Source of the DNA: Nemertoderma westbladi
Lineage: Eukaryota; Xenacoelomorpha; Nemertodermatida; Nemertodermatidae
Direction: 5' to 3'
Length of the DNA: 34,219 nt
Assembly: GCA_032718475.1 (NCBI GenBank)
Contig: JAUCBJ010008726.1
Coordinates: 1 to 34,219 of the forward strand
This document shows positions 9,241 through 19,943 of the stretch, in pieces. Position 1 is the first letter of the stretch. Every line of letters starts with the position of its first letter. The notes beneath the pieces are model-generated. The model was not told the origin of the DNA. It did no database searches and saw nothing but the letters and a program-made list of their open reading frames with translations. The translations under genes and the position numbers were made by a program.

Positions 9241-11788
9241 TCCGAGGATGGAGACAGTAAGACAGGGTGGTGTCCATGGTTCCGGGGATAGAGGCGGTAA
9301 GACAGGGCGGGGTCCATGGTTCCGGGGATAGAGGCGGTAAGACAGGGCGGGGTCCATGGTTCCGAGGATAGAGGCGGTAAGATAGGGCGGGGTCCATGGT
9401 TCCGAGGATAGAGGTGGTAAGATAGGGCGGCGTCCATGGTTCCGGGGATGGAGCCAGTCAGACAGAACGGGATCCATGGTTCGGAGGATGGAGGCAGTAA
9501 GATAGGGCGGCGTCCATGGTTCCGAGGATGGAGGCAGTAAGAAAGGGCGGGGTCCATTGTTCCGAGGATAGAAGCAGTGAGACAGGGCGGTGTCCATGGT
9601 TCCGGGGATGGAGGCAGTAAGAAAGGGCGGGGTCCATTGTTCCGAGGACAGAGGCGGTAAGACAGGGCGGGATCCATGGTTCCGGGGATGGAGCCAGTCA
9701 GACAGAACGGGATCCATGGTTCAGAGGATGGAGGCAGTAAGATAGGGCGGCGTCCATGGTTCCGAGGATGGAGGCAGTAAGAAAGGGCGGGGTCCATTGT
9801 TCCGAGGATAGAAGCAGTGAGACAGGGCGGTGTCCATGGTTCCGGGGATGGAGGCAGTAAGAAAGGGCGGGGTCCATTGTTCCGAGGATAGAAGCAGTGA
9901 GACAGGGCGGTGTCCATGGTTCCGGGGATGGAGGCAGTAAGACAGGGTGGGATCCATGGTTCCGGGGATGCAGCCAGTCAGACAGAACGGGATCCATGGT
10001 TCGGAGGATGGAGGCAGTAAGATAGGGCGGCGTCCATGGTTCCGAGGATGGAGGCATTAAGAAAGGGCGGGGTCCATTGTTCCGAGGATAGAAGCAGTGA
10101 GACAGGGCGGTGTCCATGGTTCCGGGGATGGAGGCATTAAGAAAGGGCGGGGTCCATTGTTCCGAGGATAGAAGCAGTGAGACAGGGCAGTGTCCATGGT
10201 TCCGGGGATGGAGGCAGTAAGAACGGGCGGGCGGGGTCCATGGTTCCGAGGATAGAGGCAGTAAGAAAGGGCGGGGTCCATTGTTCCGAGGATAGAAGCA
10301 GTGAGACAGGGTGGTGTCCATGGTTCCGGGGATGGAGGCAGTACGAACGGGCGGGCGGGGTCCATGGTTCCGAGGATAGAGGCAGTCAGACAGGGCGTGG
10401 TCCATGGTTCCGGGGATAGACGCAGTCAGACAGGGCGGGATCCATGGTTCCGGGGATGGAGGCAGTTAGAAAGGGCGGGGTCCATGGTTCCGAGGATAGA
10501 GGCGGTAAGACAGGGCGGGGTCCATGGTTCCGAGGATAGAGGCAGTAAGATAGGGCGGCGTCCATGGTTCCGGGGATGGAGCCAGTCCGACAGAATGGGA
10601 TCATGGTTCCGAGGATAGAGGCAGTAAGAAAGGGCGGGGTCCATTGTTCCGAGGATAGAAGCAGTGAGACAGGGCGGTGTCCATGGTTCCGGGGATGGAG
10701 GCAGTAAGAACGGGCGGGCGGGGTCCATGGTTCCGAGGATAGAGGCAGTCAGACAGGGCATGGTCCATGGTTCCAGGGATAGACGCAGTCACACAGGGCG
10801 GGATCCATGGTTCCGGGGATGGAGGCAGTTAGAAAGGGCGGGGTCCATGGTTCCGAGGATAGAGGCGGTAAGACAGGGCGGGGTCCATGGTTCCGAGGAT
10901 AGAGGCAGTAAGAACGGGTCGGCGGCGTCCATGGTTCCGGGGATGGAGCCAGTCCGACAGAACGGGATCATGGTTCCAAGGATGGAGGCAGTAAGAAAGG
11001 GCGGGGTCCATTGTTCCGAGGATAGAAGCAGTGAGACAGGGCGGTGTCCATGGTTCCGGGGATGGAGGCAGTAAGAACGGGCGGGCGGGGTCCATGGTTC
11101 CGAGGATAGAGGCAGTCAGACAGGGCGTGGTCCATGGTTCCGGGGATAGACGCAGTCAGACAGGGCGGGATCCATGGTTCCGGGGATGGAGGCAATTAGA
11201 AAGGGCGGGGTCCATGGTTCCGAGGATAGAGGCAGTCAGACAGGGTGGGGTCCATGGTTCCGGGGATGGAGCCAATCAGACAGAACGGGATCGATGGTTC
11301 CGGGGATGGAGGCAGTAAGAAAGGGCGGGGTACATGGTTCCGGGGATGGAGGCAGTCAGACAGGGCGGGGTCCATGGTTCCGGGGATGGAGCCAATCAGA
11401 CAGAACGGGATCGATGGTTCTGGGGATGGAGGCAGTAAGAAAGGGCGGGGTACATGGTTCCGGGGATGGAGGCAGTCAGACAGGGTGGGGTCCATGGTTC
11501 CGGGGATGGAGCCAATCAGACAGAACGGGATCGATGGTTCCGGGGATGGAGGCAGTAAGAAAGGGCGGGGTACATGGTTCCGGGGATGGAGGCAGTACGA
11601 ACGGGTGGGGTCCATGGTTCCGGGGATGGAGGCAGTCAGACGTGGCGGTCGGGGTCCATAGTTCCGGGGATGGAGGCAATAATGACAGGGCGGGGTCCAT
11701 GTTTCCGAGGATAGAAGCAGTAAGACGTGGCGGGGTCTATGGTTCCAAGGATAGAGGCAGTAAGAAAGGGAGGCCTCCATGTGTGTAG
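9241..11788 (+). repeat. Minisatellite, 40-bp unit, about 64 copies
   Basis: The unit is 40 bp, of the form 'tccggggatggaggcagtaa' + 'gacagggcggggtccatggt', with 44-bp variants that duplicate 'gggc'. Units are in phase from 9241. Higher-order structure is clear: blocks recur at about 240-280 bp in the left part and at about 365 bp around 10278, 10641 and 11008. A three-unit (120-bp) block is repeated at 11251, 11371 and 11491. The plus strand is G-rich, with GGG/GGGG tracts in each unit. Each unit includes the NcoI-type palindrome CCATGG in most copies and a possible TCCAT...ATGGA stem. Neither strand contains frequent stops, so long spurious ORFs run through it. Confidence 0.95.
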
Positions 11789-11819
11789 ACGAGGATGTGG
11801 AGACGAGTTCCGATATCCT

Positions 11820-12090
11820 TGACGAAGATTGCTTCATCTCAGGACCGGGACGCCGAGGATCTCCAAGTCCACAAGGAGTACCACAGTCTGCTACTTCCTG
11901 ATACTTCAGGATCTTTAGGGATTCGGCCTCCTCCAACAATACGGCCTCTCTCGGTGACACTCTGGGGGTAAAAGCTGGGTGCATAAAGAGGGTTTACGAT
12001 GGTAGCTTCCCAAACCTGGGATGGGGCTGCGTCACAATGGGAAGAGTATAACGGCCATCCGCGCTGCAGAAAGTGGTCGGGTTGCAGTAT
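11820..12090 (-). other. Conserved open segment downstream of gene A, possible exon or small ORF
   Basis: On the minus strand a 55-60-codon frame starts at 11984 (MHPAFTPRVSPREA...) and is almost unchanged in the right duplicate, where it starts at 32534. In copy A it runs straight into the minisatellite and stays open. An overlapping frame on the same strand (about 12066 to 11820; VWEATIVNPLYAPSFYP) is also open. I cannot tell which, if either, is translated. The near-identity of the copies is explained by the duplication and is not evidence of selection. Unrecognised. Confidence 0.3.
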
Positions 12091-12214
12091 GTAACTGCTG
12101 AGTTTCAGACAGTGGTGTCCTTAGGTTGTAACGGGTGAGTTACAGACAATAATAAAGGGTATATAGCGGATGAGTTACCGATAAAGGTCGGGGATACCGT
12201 CCTGTTACGGACAG

Positions 12215-12934
12215 TTACAGACTGTGGTCGGGCTCCTCTACAGTAACGGTTTCCATTTCGCTGTAGATTTCGCCGATGATTCTTTCGTGTTTTACCATGA
12301 ACGGTTTCCAGCCATCAGAACCATCTCCTGTGGAATACTTATTACGTTCCATCACAAGACACGGACCCAAATGTTTCTCCTTTAGCAGTTCGTTGCAACA
12401 ACCTCTTCCACCATCTCGATAATACTTATGTTGTATAGCCCTGCAGTCACCGATGTGTAGCAAAATCTTTTCACCACTTTTACGATATTCCTTGTGGAAC
12501 AATGCCAGGGAATCACATGGTAAAGTATTTGGTGGCTGCCCCACAGGGTATGTAGGTTCAACAATCACAATGTTGTTTGTGTTATCAACACCCATACATC
12601 TCATGCGATCAGTTTCGAATGTCAGTAGCGAATAAAATCGTTTTGACAAAGAACCCCTTATTCTATGTTCATATATGTATTGAGTTATTATCGTTTCCGG
12701 CTTACAAGCTGCCTCGTTCTCATAACTTTGGAAGGTTATGTCGTTATTGTCTTTGTCGCACTCCAAGTATTGTGCGTTATAACCTTTGTTATCAATTTGT
12801 GTCTCACTTTTAAATTTACTTTCGTTATAAATTCTTATTTTATCTCCCTTTCTTCCTGTCCATTTGCATTCATCATCTTTCTCTTCACAGACACCCGGAC
12901 AACAACATAGGCATTTCTTCAGAAATTTCGCCAT
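12215..12934 (-). CDS. Cysteine-rich family protein, copy A (unknown function, possible beta-trefoil fold)
   Basis: 239 residues, uninterrupted, with no intron apparent. The N-terminus is KKCLCCCPGVC (Cys at 8, 10, 11, 12 and 16), with no signal peptide or membrane helix; clustered cysteines next to lysines suggest S-acylation, which is inference. Residues from about 90 to 150 (YIYEHRIRGSLSKRFYSLLT, then RMRCMGVDNTNNIVIVEP) are shared almost unchanged with the copies at 29913-30617 and 32772-33488. The alternation of short hydrophobic strands, the RCMGVDN turn and a later LALFHKEYRKSGEKILLH block is weakly reminiscent of FGF/IL-1-type beta-trefoil proteins, but I claim no homology. Relative to copy C it has about 15 replacement and 6 silent substitutions and one small in-frame indel near the C-terminus. 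Start: first ATG, conserved in all three copies. Confidence 0.75.
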   Translation of the reverse strand: MAKFLKKCLCCCPGVCEEKDDECKWTGRKGDKIRIYNESKFKSETQIDNKGYNAQYLECDKDNNDITFQSYENEAACKPETIITQYIYEHRIRGSLSKRFYSLLTFETDRMRCMGVDNTNNIVIVEPTYPVGQPPNTLPCDSLALFHKEYRKSGEKILLHIGDCRAIQHKYYRDGGRGCCNELLKEKHLGPCLVMERNKYSTGDGSDGWKPFMVKHERIIGEIYSEMETVTVEEPDHSL

Positions 12935-13072
12935 TAATAAATTATTTTTAACACCACAATACAGTCACAATGTTGTGGTACAGTAGATTTGATTACAAAT
13001 TGGAGCACTGTATTAATTATTGATGTAACTTTTAAAATTTATTTTTAATAGATTTTAGGTTAGGGAATCCTG

Positions 13073-13082
13073 TATTTATAAA
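13073..13082 (-). promoter_or_regulatory. Putative TATA box upstream of gene copy A
   Basis: The minus strand reads TTTATAAATA about 140 bp upstream of the copy A ATG. It is preserved at the same distance in copy C (33627-33636) as part of the duplication. Copy B lacks this flank. Confidence 0.4.
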
Positions 13083-13686
13083 GGCGAGAAATAGGTAGTG
13101 TGCTTACGTCATATGTACAATAATAAGTGCGGTAACTGTACTGTAGTGTTATGATTTCACTACCATTATCGGCACGGTATTTAATACAGTCTAGCATTGA
13201 ACATGTGATCTTTTGGGATTGTTTATCACCCGTATTATTGACATTGAATGGGACTTTACCGTAATGGTGCCTAAGCCTACTGTAGATGTACTCTTTGTGT
13301 GGGTGGTTAAGATAAGATAAGCGTGGGAAGGGGTAAAATCCGTATTAAAAATAAGTAAATTTGGTAGATTAAAATGGCTAAGTGTTTGAAAGGGAAATTA
13401 AAAATAGTTAAATGTTGGGATCGATAACTGCCGATTTACTAAATTTCAATAATAATATACATTATTACACTCTGTAACCGTAACAATAACATATTATATC
13501 GAAATATCGAAAAAGCTGTATACGTGAGAAACGGTTGATATCGTACCAGTGATATCGGTTGATAGCATACACGAAACGAGATCAAATACATTTAATTCAA
13601 TTATTATTATAATAAATTTCTAAATTAATGACAGACAACCAGAATTAATGTTGAGCTTCAGTTTTCTTCCTGATATTAATTCCAGT

Positions 13687-13913
13687 GGGGGGGGGGGGGG
13701 GGGGGGGTGGGGGGGGGGTGGGACTGGGCGCAATAAAAATTCATCCCTCTCCAGGGGAAATTCTCCCGGGTTTAGTTTATTTTTATTGCTTAGGTTAAAA
13801 TAATGTAATGTGCAACTGTAACCTGCTCCTTTCCCTAAGTTGGTAATTTAACATTGAGGCGGGATATTAATTCGCCAAGACTCGATTTGCGTCCAGTCCC
13901 CCCCCCCCCCCCC
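13687..13913. repeat. G-tract/C-tract inverted-repeat element
   Basis: A G21 run (13687-13707) and a G10 run (13709-13718) are followed by 'gggactgggcgcaa'. About 155 bp later 'ttgcgtccagtcccc' leads into a C16 run (13898-13913). The arms form an inverted repeat of about 14 bp with one mismatch, extended by the homopolymers. It could be a small non-autonomous element or a fold-back structure. No protein is encoded. Confidence 0.5.
13776..13850 (+). repeat. Dispersed monomer related to the 72-bp tandem repeat at 31676-31965
   Basis: 'tttttattgcttaggtt' followed by 'tgtaacctgctcctttccct' and 'ttggtaa' parallels the monomer at 31748-31815, with 'gtaacctgctcctttccct' shared exactly. One copy only here. 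Confidence 0.6.
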
Positions 13914-15460
13914 TGTCTTTCGCTGCGCCATTGATCCGTTGGTTCCGGTAGTCAAAATCAGGCGTAAAGTGAAGATGTGATTGACCGGCTCTATTTTGTT
14001 AACAAAAATGAATATGTTTATTAATTACACCATTTGCCATTGAACTGCTCTACAACTTGTGTATTACACTTCTTTAGTTCTGGTACGAAACTGGTTCGAC
14101 GCAATAGTTCGACTGGCAGCTTGCTGTTTGCTTGATGAAACTTATCGAACAAACACAGCCTTTCAGTAGATTTCGAATTGGGTGAACAATAGTTCTATCA
14201 AAGTCTAAGTGAATTTCCCATATTCGTCTCTAACGATGCGAGCAAATTACATCCAGATGTCGATCCCACACTTTGTAAATTTCGGTAAGGTTTGTTTACT
14301 TTAAGCGTTCCTTCAGTTGCAAATGACACATTTTTCTTCACATTCTTCTACAATTCGACCTAAATGTGGCGCAACAATGCTTGCAATGCACTAACCGGTC
14401 CAAAGTAGAAAGTTTCAGTTTACCAAGTCAGCATGTTGAAGTAGAGACTTTGGTAGTTATAATCGAGTTGAAATGCAGAACATACAAAATTCTGATATTT
14501 AGGTGCTCTGAATCGGAATAATTTACTTACAGTTACAGTACAGTACTGTATATAATTTCATATTTTACATTACCAGTGAGTTGACAAAATGATATGGCGT
14601 GATTGTGTACTTGTCAGCTTCTGTACAGGCCCTATCTCATTCTAGATACCGTTTCTCAAACTGGGTACCTTTTCTCTTACCTCACTCTTACTAACTCAAA
14701 CCTGTCTGGTTTACTCAAACCCAACTCAAACTCGCGTAACCACCCACTGTGCACTGTGCAGCATTCATACAACAAGCTGTCTGTGTACTCTGCCTAGGGG
14801 CACTTGATGGTCTCCTGCTGTTATAACATTCCCTTAACTTGATTTGTTTGTGTGTAATTAACTCCGGTAGACAGTGAGAATTATATGCTAAATTATTAAA
14901 GTGAAGATTTATTAATTTTTTATTGCATTTATTAAGTATGTATGACTCATAACATATTAACGTTATTGTAAAAGCTTTTGCGGACATAACAAGTCATTTT
15001 TCCCCGCAATGCGCAGTGTAGGTGCTTTTGCGGACATAACAAGTCATTTTTGCCGCAATGCGCATAATACTCTAAAAGATTGGAGCTCAGATGACGAAAT
15101 CTGTCAGCTGGTTTCCTGTAAACGTGGAACTTTTCTTTGTTCTGCCTAGTCAGCCAATCAGAGCGATTTTCACTTTATGTTGAACAGGGGCCTATGGAAA
15201 ACCGCGCAATGCATTACGGTCTTTGTTTACCTTTTTCTGAGCCAGAGAACCGCCTTGGAATTATTCTGTACTTCTGTTTTGGATGTTTCAGACTTTGGCC
15301 TAAACATCTGATGGCTTTGATTATAAGAACGTAAATCTATTACCTGAGCACTGCAATCCATACTTACTTACGGTCTTTGCATTAGGTAACATATACTGAT
15401 TGTTCACCGCATTATTTTACTTCTGTTATTAATTGTTGTTATATGGATATATTGCTGATA
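13914..15460. other. Unassigned AT-rich region with a 41-bp duplication
   Basis: No coding signal is convincing. A direct duplication occurs at 14974-15015 and 15024-15064 (core 'gcttttgcggacataacaag'), with 50-bp spacing. The remainder, up to the U3 remnant at 15461, shows nothing I can name. Confidence 0.6.
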
Positions 15461-15676
15461 TATTTGGATAATACCGATGAATAATCATAAAACCCCCAAT
15501 CTTCTTGATTACTGAAGGTGAGAGGAACAGGTTACCGGTAGCAACTGCGACTTAAATTATAGTGGTTTTGTATGAATTAAATGCTATTTCATAATCCCTA
15601 CAAGTGTCAGTTGCGAACTTCCTTATATATGATCAAATTCAGTGACGGTCGGCAGATCAGTGTGCAGTAGTATGAA
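15461..15676 (+). promoter_or_regulatory. U3 remnant of the 5' LTR with core promoter
   Basis: Nearly identical to 25671-25892 apart from an indel of about 8 bp ('accggtag' present only in the right copy) and a few substitutions. It contains TATATAT at 15624-15630 and an initiator-like TCAGTGTG about 28 bp after the TATA box (15657-15664). Homology ends at 'gcagtagtatgaa', exactly where gag coding begins. Confidence 0.65.
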
Positions 15677-18109
15677 AGCTGCAGAAGCTGAAAGAAAGGC
15701 TGCAGAGGCTGAAAGAAAGGTGGCAGCGGCAGCGGCAGAATCTGAGAGGAAGGCGTTAGCTGCAGAGGCTGAAAGAAAGGCGGCAGTGACAAAAGCAGAA
15801 CTGAAGGCGTCTGAAGTGACTACCCAACTAGAGCTGGAGAACCTTCAGGCGAAACAAGATTACTTGAAGAAACAAAGGACAGCTACTCAGATGCAATTAT
15901 TGAGTCGATCTACTCCCAGAAGACAAGGATTTACCTCCTCCGATGAGGGTGATACAACAGATCCCGAAGGTAGAGGTAATGAATCTCGTTCAAGCGGACG
16001 TAGAAGAACGATACACCGTCAGAAGTTACCTAATTTACCTCCTGCGGCGAGAAGGCAACTGGCTAGTGTATATTTAAGTAATCCTGAGCCCACAGACCAA
16101 ATTATTAGAGTAGAAAGACTCCCTACTATAGTAGATGAGCCTGAAATAATTAGACCTGTTCTCGAAGCCACTCCCTCTGTGATAGAGACACCTGTACTTC
16201 CAGAACCTAACTCTAAATTCCCTTTGCACAGTACTAAGCTACCTGTGCCAAGTAGAACAGCCCCTGAACCACTCCTGGTCCTGGACGCCGAGCAATTTGT
16301 CACTGATTTGTCGCCCGTCGTCCCTGCGCGTCAACCCGCTACTATGTTGGCGGCTCCCGCTTCGGCGGTCGAGTGGGTAGACGAGGGACGGCGGGGGATA
16401 GATCTCCTGCTCGGACAACTGGAGGAACAAAAAATACGTTCTTCCCAGCAGGTCCGGGAGTTGGAAGGGACTGTTCAGCAGTTAAAGGGAACGGTAAGAG
16501 AGAGTAGGTTAGAGTTGCAAGAAGTGCAACAGAGTATCGCTTTAGAACACGAGAAATTAGTAAATATACAAATGGGTATACCACCACCCCCTGTAACATT
16601 GTGTCACCTGTTAGGTCTGAAGTATTTCATGCGCAAGGTGTGGAGCCTACACGCATCTATACTGCTAGTGAAGTAGAAACTCCTATAGTAAACCCTATTA
16701 AGGGTAATTATAAACCTGTTGATAATGAAATTCCATATAGACCTGATCATAATCCGAGAAATTTATATACCGATAACTCGATAATAAATAATACGATGGC
16801 CCAAGAAAGTTTTACGCGTCAAATGGCTAGAACTGAAGCCCGTCAAGTGGTAAAGGTGGGAGAGGTCGTCAAGTTCAATGGAGATGAGATGAAATGGTTA
16901 CCTTTTAATCAATATTATAAAGATAACATACAGAACTCTGTACTATCTAATGGAGAGAAACTTAGATTCCTCATCGAGTGCTTGGAAGGACCTCCCAAGT
17001 TAATGGCGTTAAAGTTTATTGGACATCCAGATGGATTAAGACAAGTTTGGGATACACTAAACATCAGGTATGGTAATAGGACTAACATAGCTAGGTATTT
17101 GTATGCGAAATTAGTAGCGCCCCGAAAGTTTCTTAACACCGTGATTATAGAGTTTTCCGATGAGATTCAGGAGATCTGTAGACAACTAGATTGGTTAGGT
17201 AAGTCTCAGGAATATCAGAGTTCCAAGGTTGTTGGAGCTGTAGCATCTACTTTGCCAAAGGGTGGAGTAGGTACTCGTTGGGACAAAAGAGTTCTCTATA
17301 TGATGGACCAGCAACAAAGAGACCCTACCATGGCTCTTCTCATGGCATTCTTAAATGGAGAGGTAAGATTACAGCTCCTAAAGCAGTCCCGAGAGAAGAC
17401 ACCGGAAAATAAGGTGAGTGAAAAACCAGTTTCTAGGAAAAAGGTAACACCAGTGTGTTATACAGACGACGGCGAAAGCCAAACCTCCCACGAGGAGAAC
17501 AGCGGGAAAGACACTGAAAGATCTTATTATGTCAACAAACAGAAAAAGGACGTAAGTAAATCTAAGTCTCGAACCAGTGACAGGAGAGAACAGGTAACAA
17601 CAACTCCTCCCACGTCTCCTAAGAGAATTCATGGAAGAAAGCCCGAGGAAAGAACAAGTGTGCACAACACCACACAGGTTAAAGTTAGTAATATCAAACC
17701 CAAATGTGCATTGTGCGATGGGCCACATCGCTTGAGTGGGTGTGATGAATTCTTGAAGAAATCCCTTAAGGATAGACGTGATGTCATGTGGGATAAGCGG
17801 TTGTGTTATAAATGTCTCAGACGAGGACACCAACGGCGGACCTGTTACTCAGATGTTAGGTGTGCTAAGTGCGGCGCGAAACATCATATCTTGCTGCACA
17901 CAGAATTTGACAGAACCCGCACGAGTCAGGTAAGTGAGCCCGAACTACATGTCCAATTCAGTGATGTGAACGTCACTGACCACAGCTCTGAGATGGAAGG
18001 ATTCTACACGGACGAATTCTCCGACGAAAGCGAATCCTGTTATATGATAAACACCGCAGTGTATCGAGCACTTACGTATGAGACTGAAACTGATAATGAA
18101 GAGCCTTGA
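15672..18109 (+). pseudogene. gag: BEL/Pao gag (with one frameshift)
   Basis: The frame opens at 15642 inside LTR-derived sequence; gag-like coding starts at ATG 15672. The N-terminal region is an Ala/Glu/Lys-rich coiled coil with 'KAAEAER' repeats, then a Pro-rich region. The frame shifts at a C-rich run near 16586-16591 and continues to a TGA at 18107-18109. The later part has the DUF1759-like capsid region (about 16850-17380) and three zinc-binding segments: CALCDGPHRLSGC (about 17705), CYKCLRRGHQRRTC (about 17804) and CAKCGAKHHILLH (about 17862), as in BEL/Pao gag. Gag would form the particle and bind element RNA. The frameshift and the stop before protease are taken as damage, although BEL elements normally encode gag-pol in one frame. 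Confidence 0.85.
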
Positions 18110-19943
18110 CTGACTATTCCAGACCGACAACCATCTTGGAAAGCACCAACTTCCAACGTTGGAATCCGGGAATTCCCCGTGGTGCAGTTGAGAGTCCACG
18201 GGCTGGGGAAGATTCTGATAGTAAACGCCCTCCTTGACTCCGGCAGCACAGGTACATTCATCGACAAAGAACTAGCCGAAGACATCTTTGCTGGACAACC
18301 CAAGTTCCGAACTAAGTTGAACCTTTCAGGAATTATGCAGGTTTGGAAATCCACAGTAGCTACAGATTACTATGTGGGTGCGTTGTCCACTCCCCAGGAT
18401 GAACTAGGAGAACATAGCATAAGGTCAGTAAAAATGGTGGCGATAAAGAACTTTGCTACCAGCCAAGTGGAACCTTACAACTGGGATGAAGACCATTTTA
18501 CCCAGCAGCATGATATCCCTAGATTCAGCACCGACTACCCAGGGGTGCAGATATATTTATCGGCCAAAATGCGCATGAGGCGCTTGAGACATTAGAAAAA
18601 CGGCCTGCTCGACCGCAACCATTACAAACATACGCGGGAAGAATGAGAGTAGGTTGGTACTTCACTGGACCTTCCCGTAGAACAGTAATGGAAAGACTCC
18701 CTAACGAAAGGATACATCAGGTGAGTGAATGGGAAGAAGAAATCACAACTGAGGGAACACCATACTCCTCAGATAATGACGATATAAACCAATTATTCGA
18801 CGAGGAAAATACAATCGACCTCCTCACCGACACTGAAAACTGTGCCATCTCATCAATGATGGCGGACAATTCACCTACAACGACGAATTAAACGAGGTGA
18901 TAGATCGATACAACAATAAAATTCGCGATGAACACGCCGTACGATTCTTTACTCAAGAAGCCGTAGAGCCTAATTCCTACGACAAGGCCTTGTCCGTCGA
19001 GGAAGAGAGAGCCAAGCAGATTCAGGAAACGACTACCCGTTTTTTGAAAGATGAAGGTCGCTATGAGATTAGTCTTCCATTCCGACGACGATAACACAAC
19101 TTTATAAATAACCGACCTTTAGCGAAGAAGAGAATCGTGCAACTACATCGGCGTCTTAATGCCAATGTTTCAGCTAGGGAAATGTATAAAACCCAGCTGA
19201 AGAAATTTATCGATAAGGGATACGCGGAGCGAGTACCGGAAGAAACACCCATAACAGAGAGAACGTATTATCTAACACATCATTACGTTCCCAAACCCGG
19301 TAAACCCAATGAAGTCCGGGTAGTGTTTGACGGCTCCGCCCTTTACATGGGCCAATCCCTGAACTCCGAATTGTTGCCGGGACCCAACTTACTCCAATCC
19401 TTGTTGGTAATACTATTAAGATTACGGCAATAATCTATCACTTTCGCTTCGGATATAGAAGGCATGTTCTTACAAGTCAAGGCGCTGGATAGGGATCGAG
19501 ACAGCCTACGATTTCTGTGATGGCCTGAAGGAGATCTCAACCTAAAACCGGTGGAGTACTGGATGACCATCCAGGCTTTCGGGATCATCTCGAGCCCCTC
19601 GAACGCTTGTTCAGTAGTGCGTACCACTGCTGATGACAACCGAGACGCCTTCTCTAAAGCGGTTATCGACAACATCAAACGGGATATATACATGGACGAC
19701 AATTTAAAGTCCCTCCCATCGGTGGAAGAAGCCATTGATGTTGCCAAGGGAACGGTAGAGTGTTTGCGACGCGGTGGATTTCGACTAACCAAATTCACTA
19801 TTAACTCCCGTGAGTTTCTGGAATCGATCCCGGTAGAAGACCGAGGTGTTAAAGATCTAGACCTCATCAAGGACGATCTTCCGGAAACCAAGACGCTTGG
19901 TTTGAAATGGGACACGGAGAGAGATATCTTGTTTTCCAGTTAA
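18110..19943 (+). pseudogene. pol: BEL/Pao protease and reverse transcriptase (broken)
   Basis: The aspartic protease lies in frame after the gag TGA. Its active site LLDSGSTGTFI is near 18230-18262, as in the BEL peptidase family. The protease frame ends at a TAG near 18593, and the reading shifts frame near 18545 and again near 18880. In-frame stops occur at 19092-19094, 19431-19433 and 19518-19520. RT landmarks are NNRPLAKKR, YYLTHHYVPKPG, VRVVFDGSA, SDIEGMFLQV (motif A, near 19447) and the catalytic YMDD near 19689. A C-terminal thumb region follows to a TAA at 19941. Domain order and spacing match BEL/Pao pol. It cannot make full-length Pol. Confidence 0.85.

Larger units (their letters stand above)
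11815..13660 (-). repeat. Segmental duplication, left copy (partner 32365-34219)
   Basis: About 1846 bp is nearly identical in the same orientation to 32365-34219. The left boundary, 'atcctt' (11815), lies about 26 bp beyond the minisatellite. The right copy runs off the window end, so the true length is at least this. The block includes gene copy A, its 5' flank with a TATA box and the conserved small reading frames at 11820-12090. A few small indels separate the copies, for example 7 bp near 12062. Confidence 0.95.

Noticed and set aside
9241-11788. CRISPR array
   Set aside because: The units are contiguous variants of one 40-bp sequence with no unique spacers, no cas genes and a eukaryotic context.
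9180-11984. Many long ORFs on both strands with RNHGPRP/TASILGTMDP or GSMVPRIEAV repeats
   Set aside because: They translate the 40-bp minisatellite, which lacks stops. No start context or non-repeat domain supports a protein, apart from the short duplicated head discussed separately.
12453-12910. Plus-strand ORFs opposite gene copy A, recurring opposite B and C
   Set aside because: They recur only because the sense genes are homologous. They are shadows in antisense frames with changing ends.
12215-12934. Naming copies A/B/C as FGF or interleukin-1 homologues
   Set aside because: The resemblance is a general strand pattern noticed by eye. No diagnostic motif fixes the family, so it is left as a hypothesis.
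14603-14987. Short ORFs in the spacer after the first duplication
   Set aside because: Low-complexity or short frames without conserved features; nothing distinguishes them from chance.
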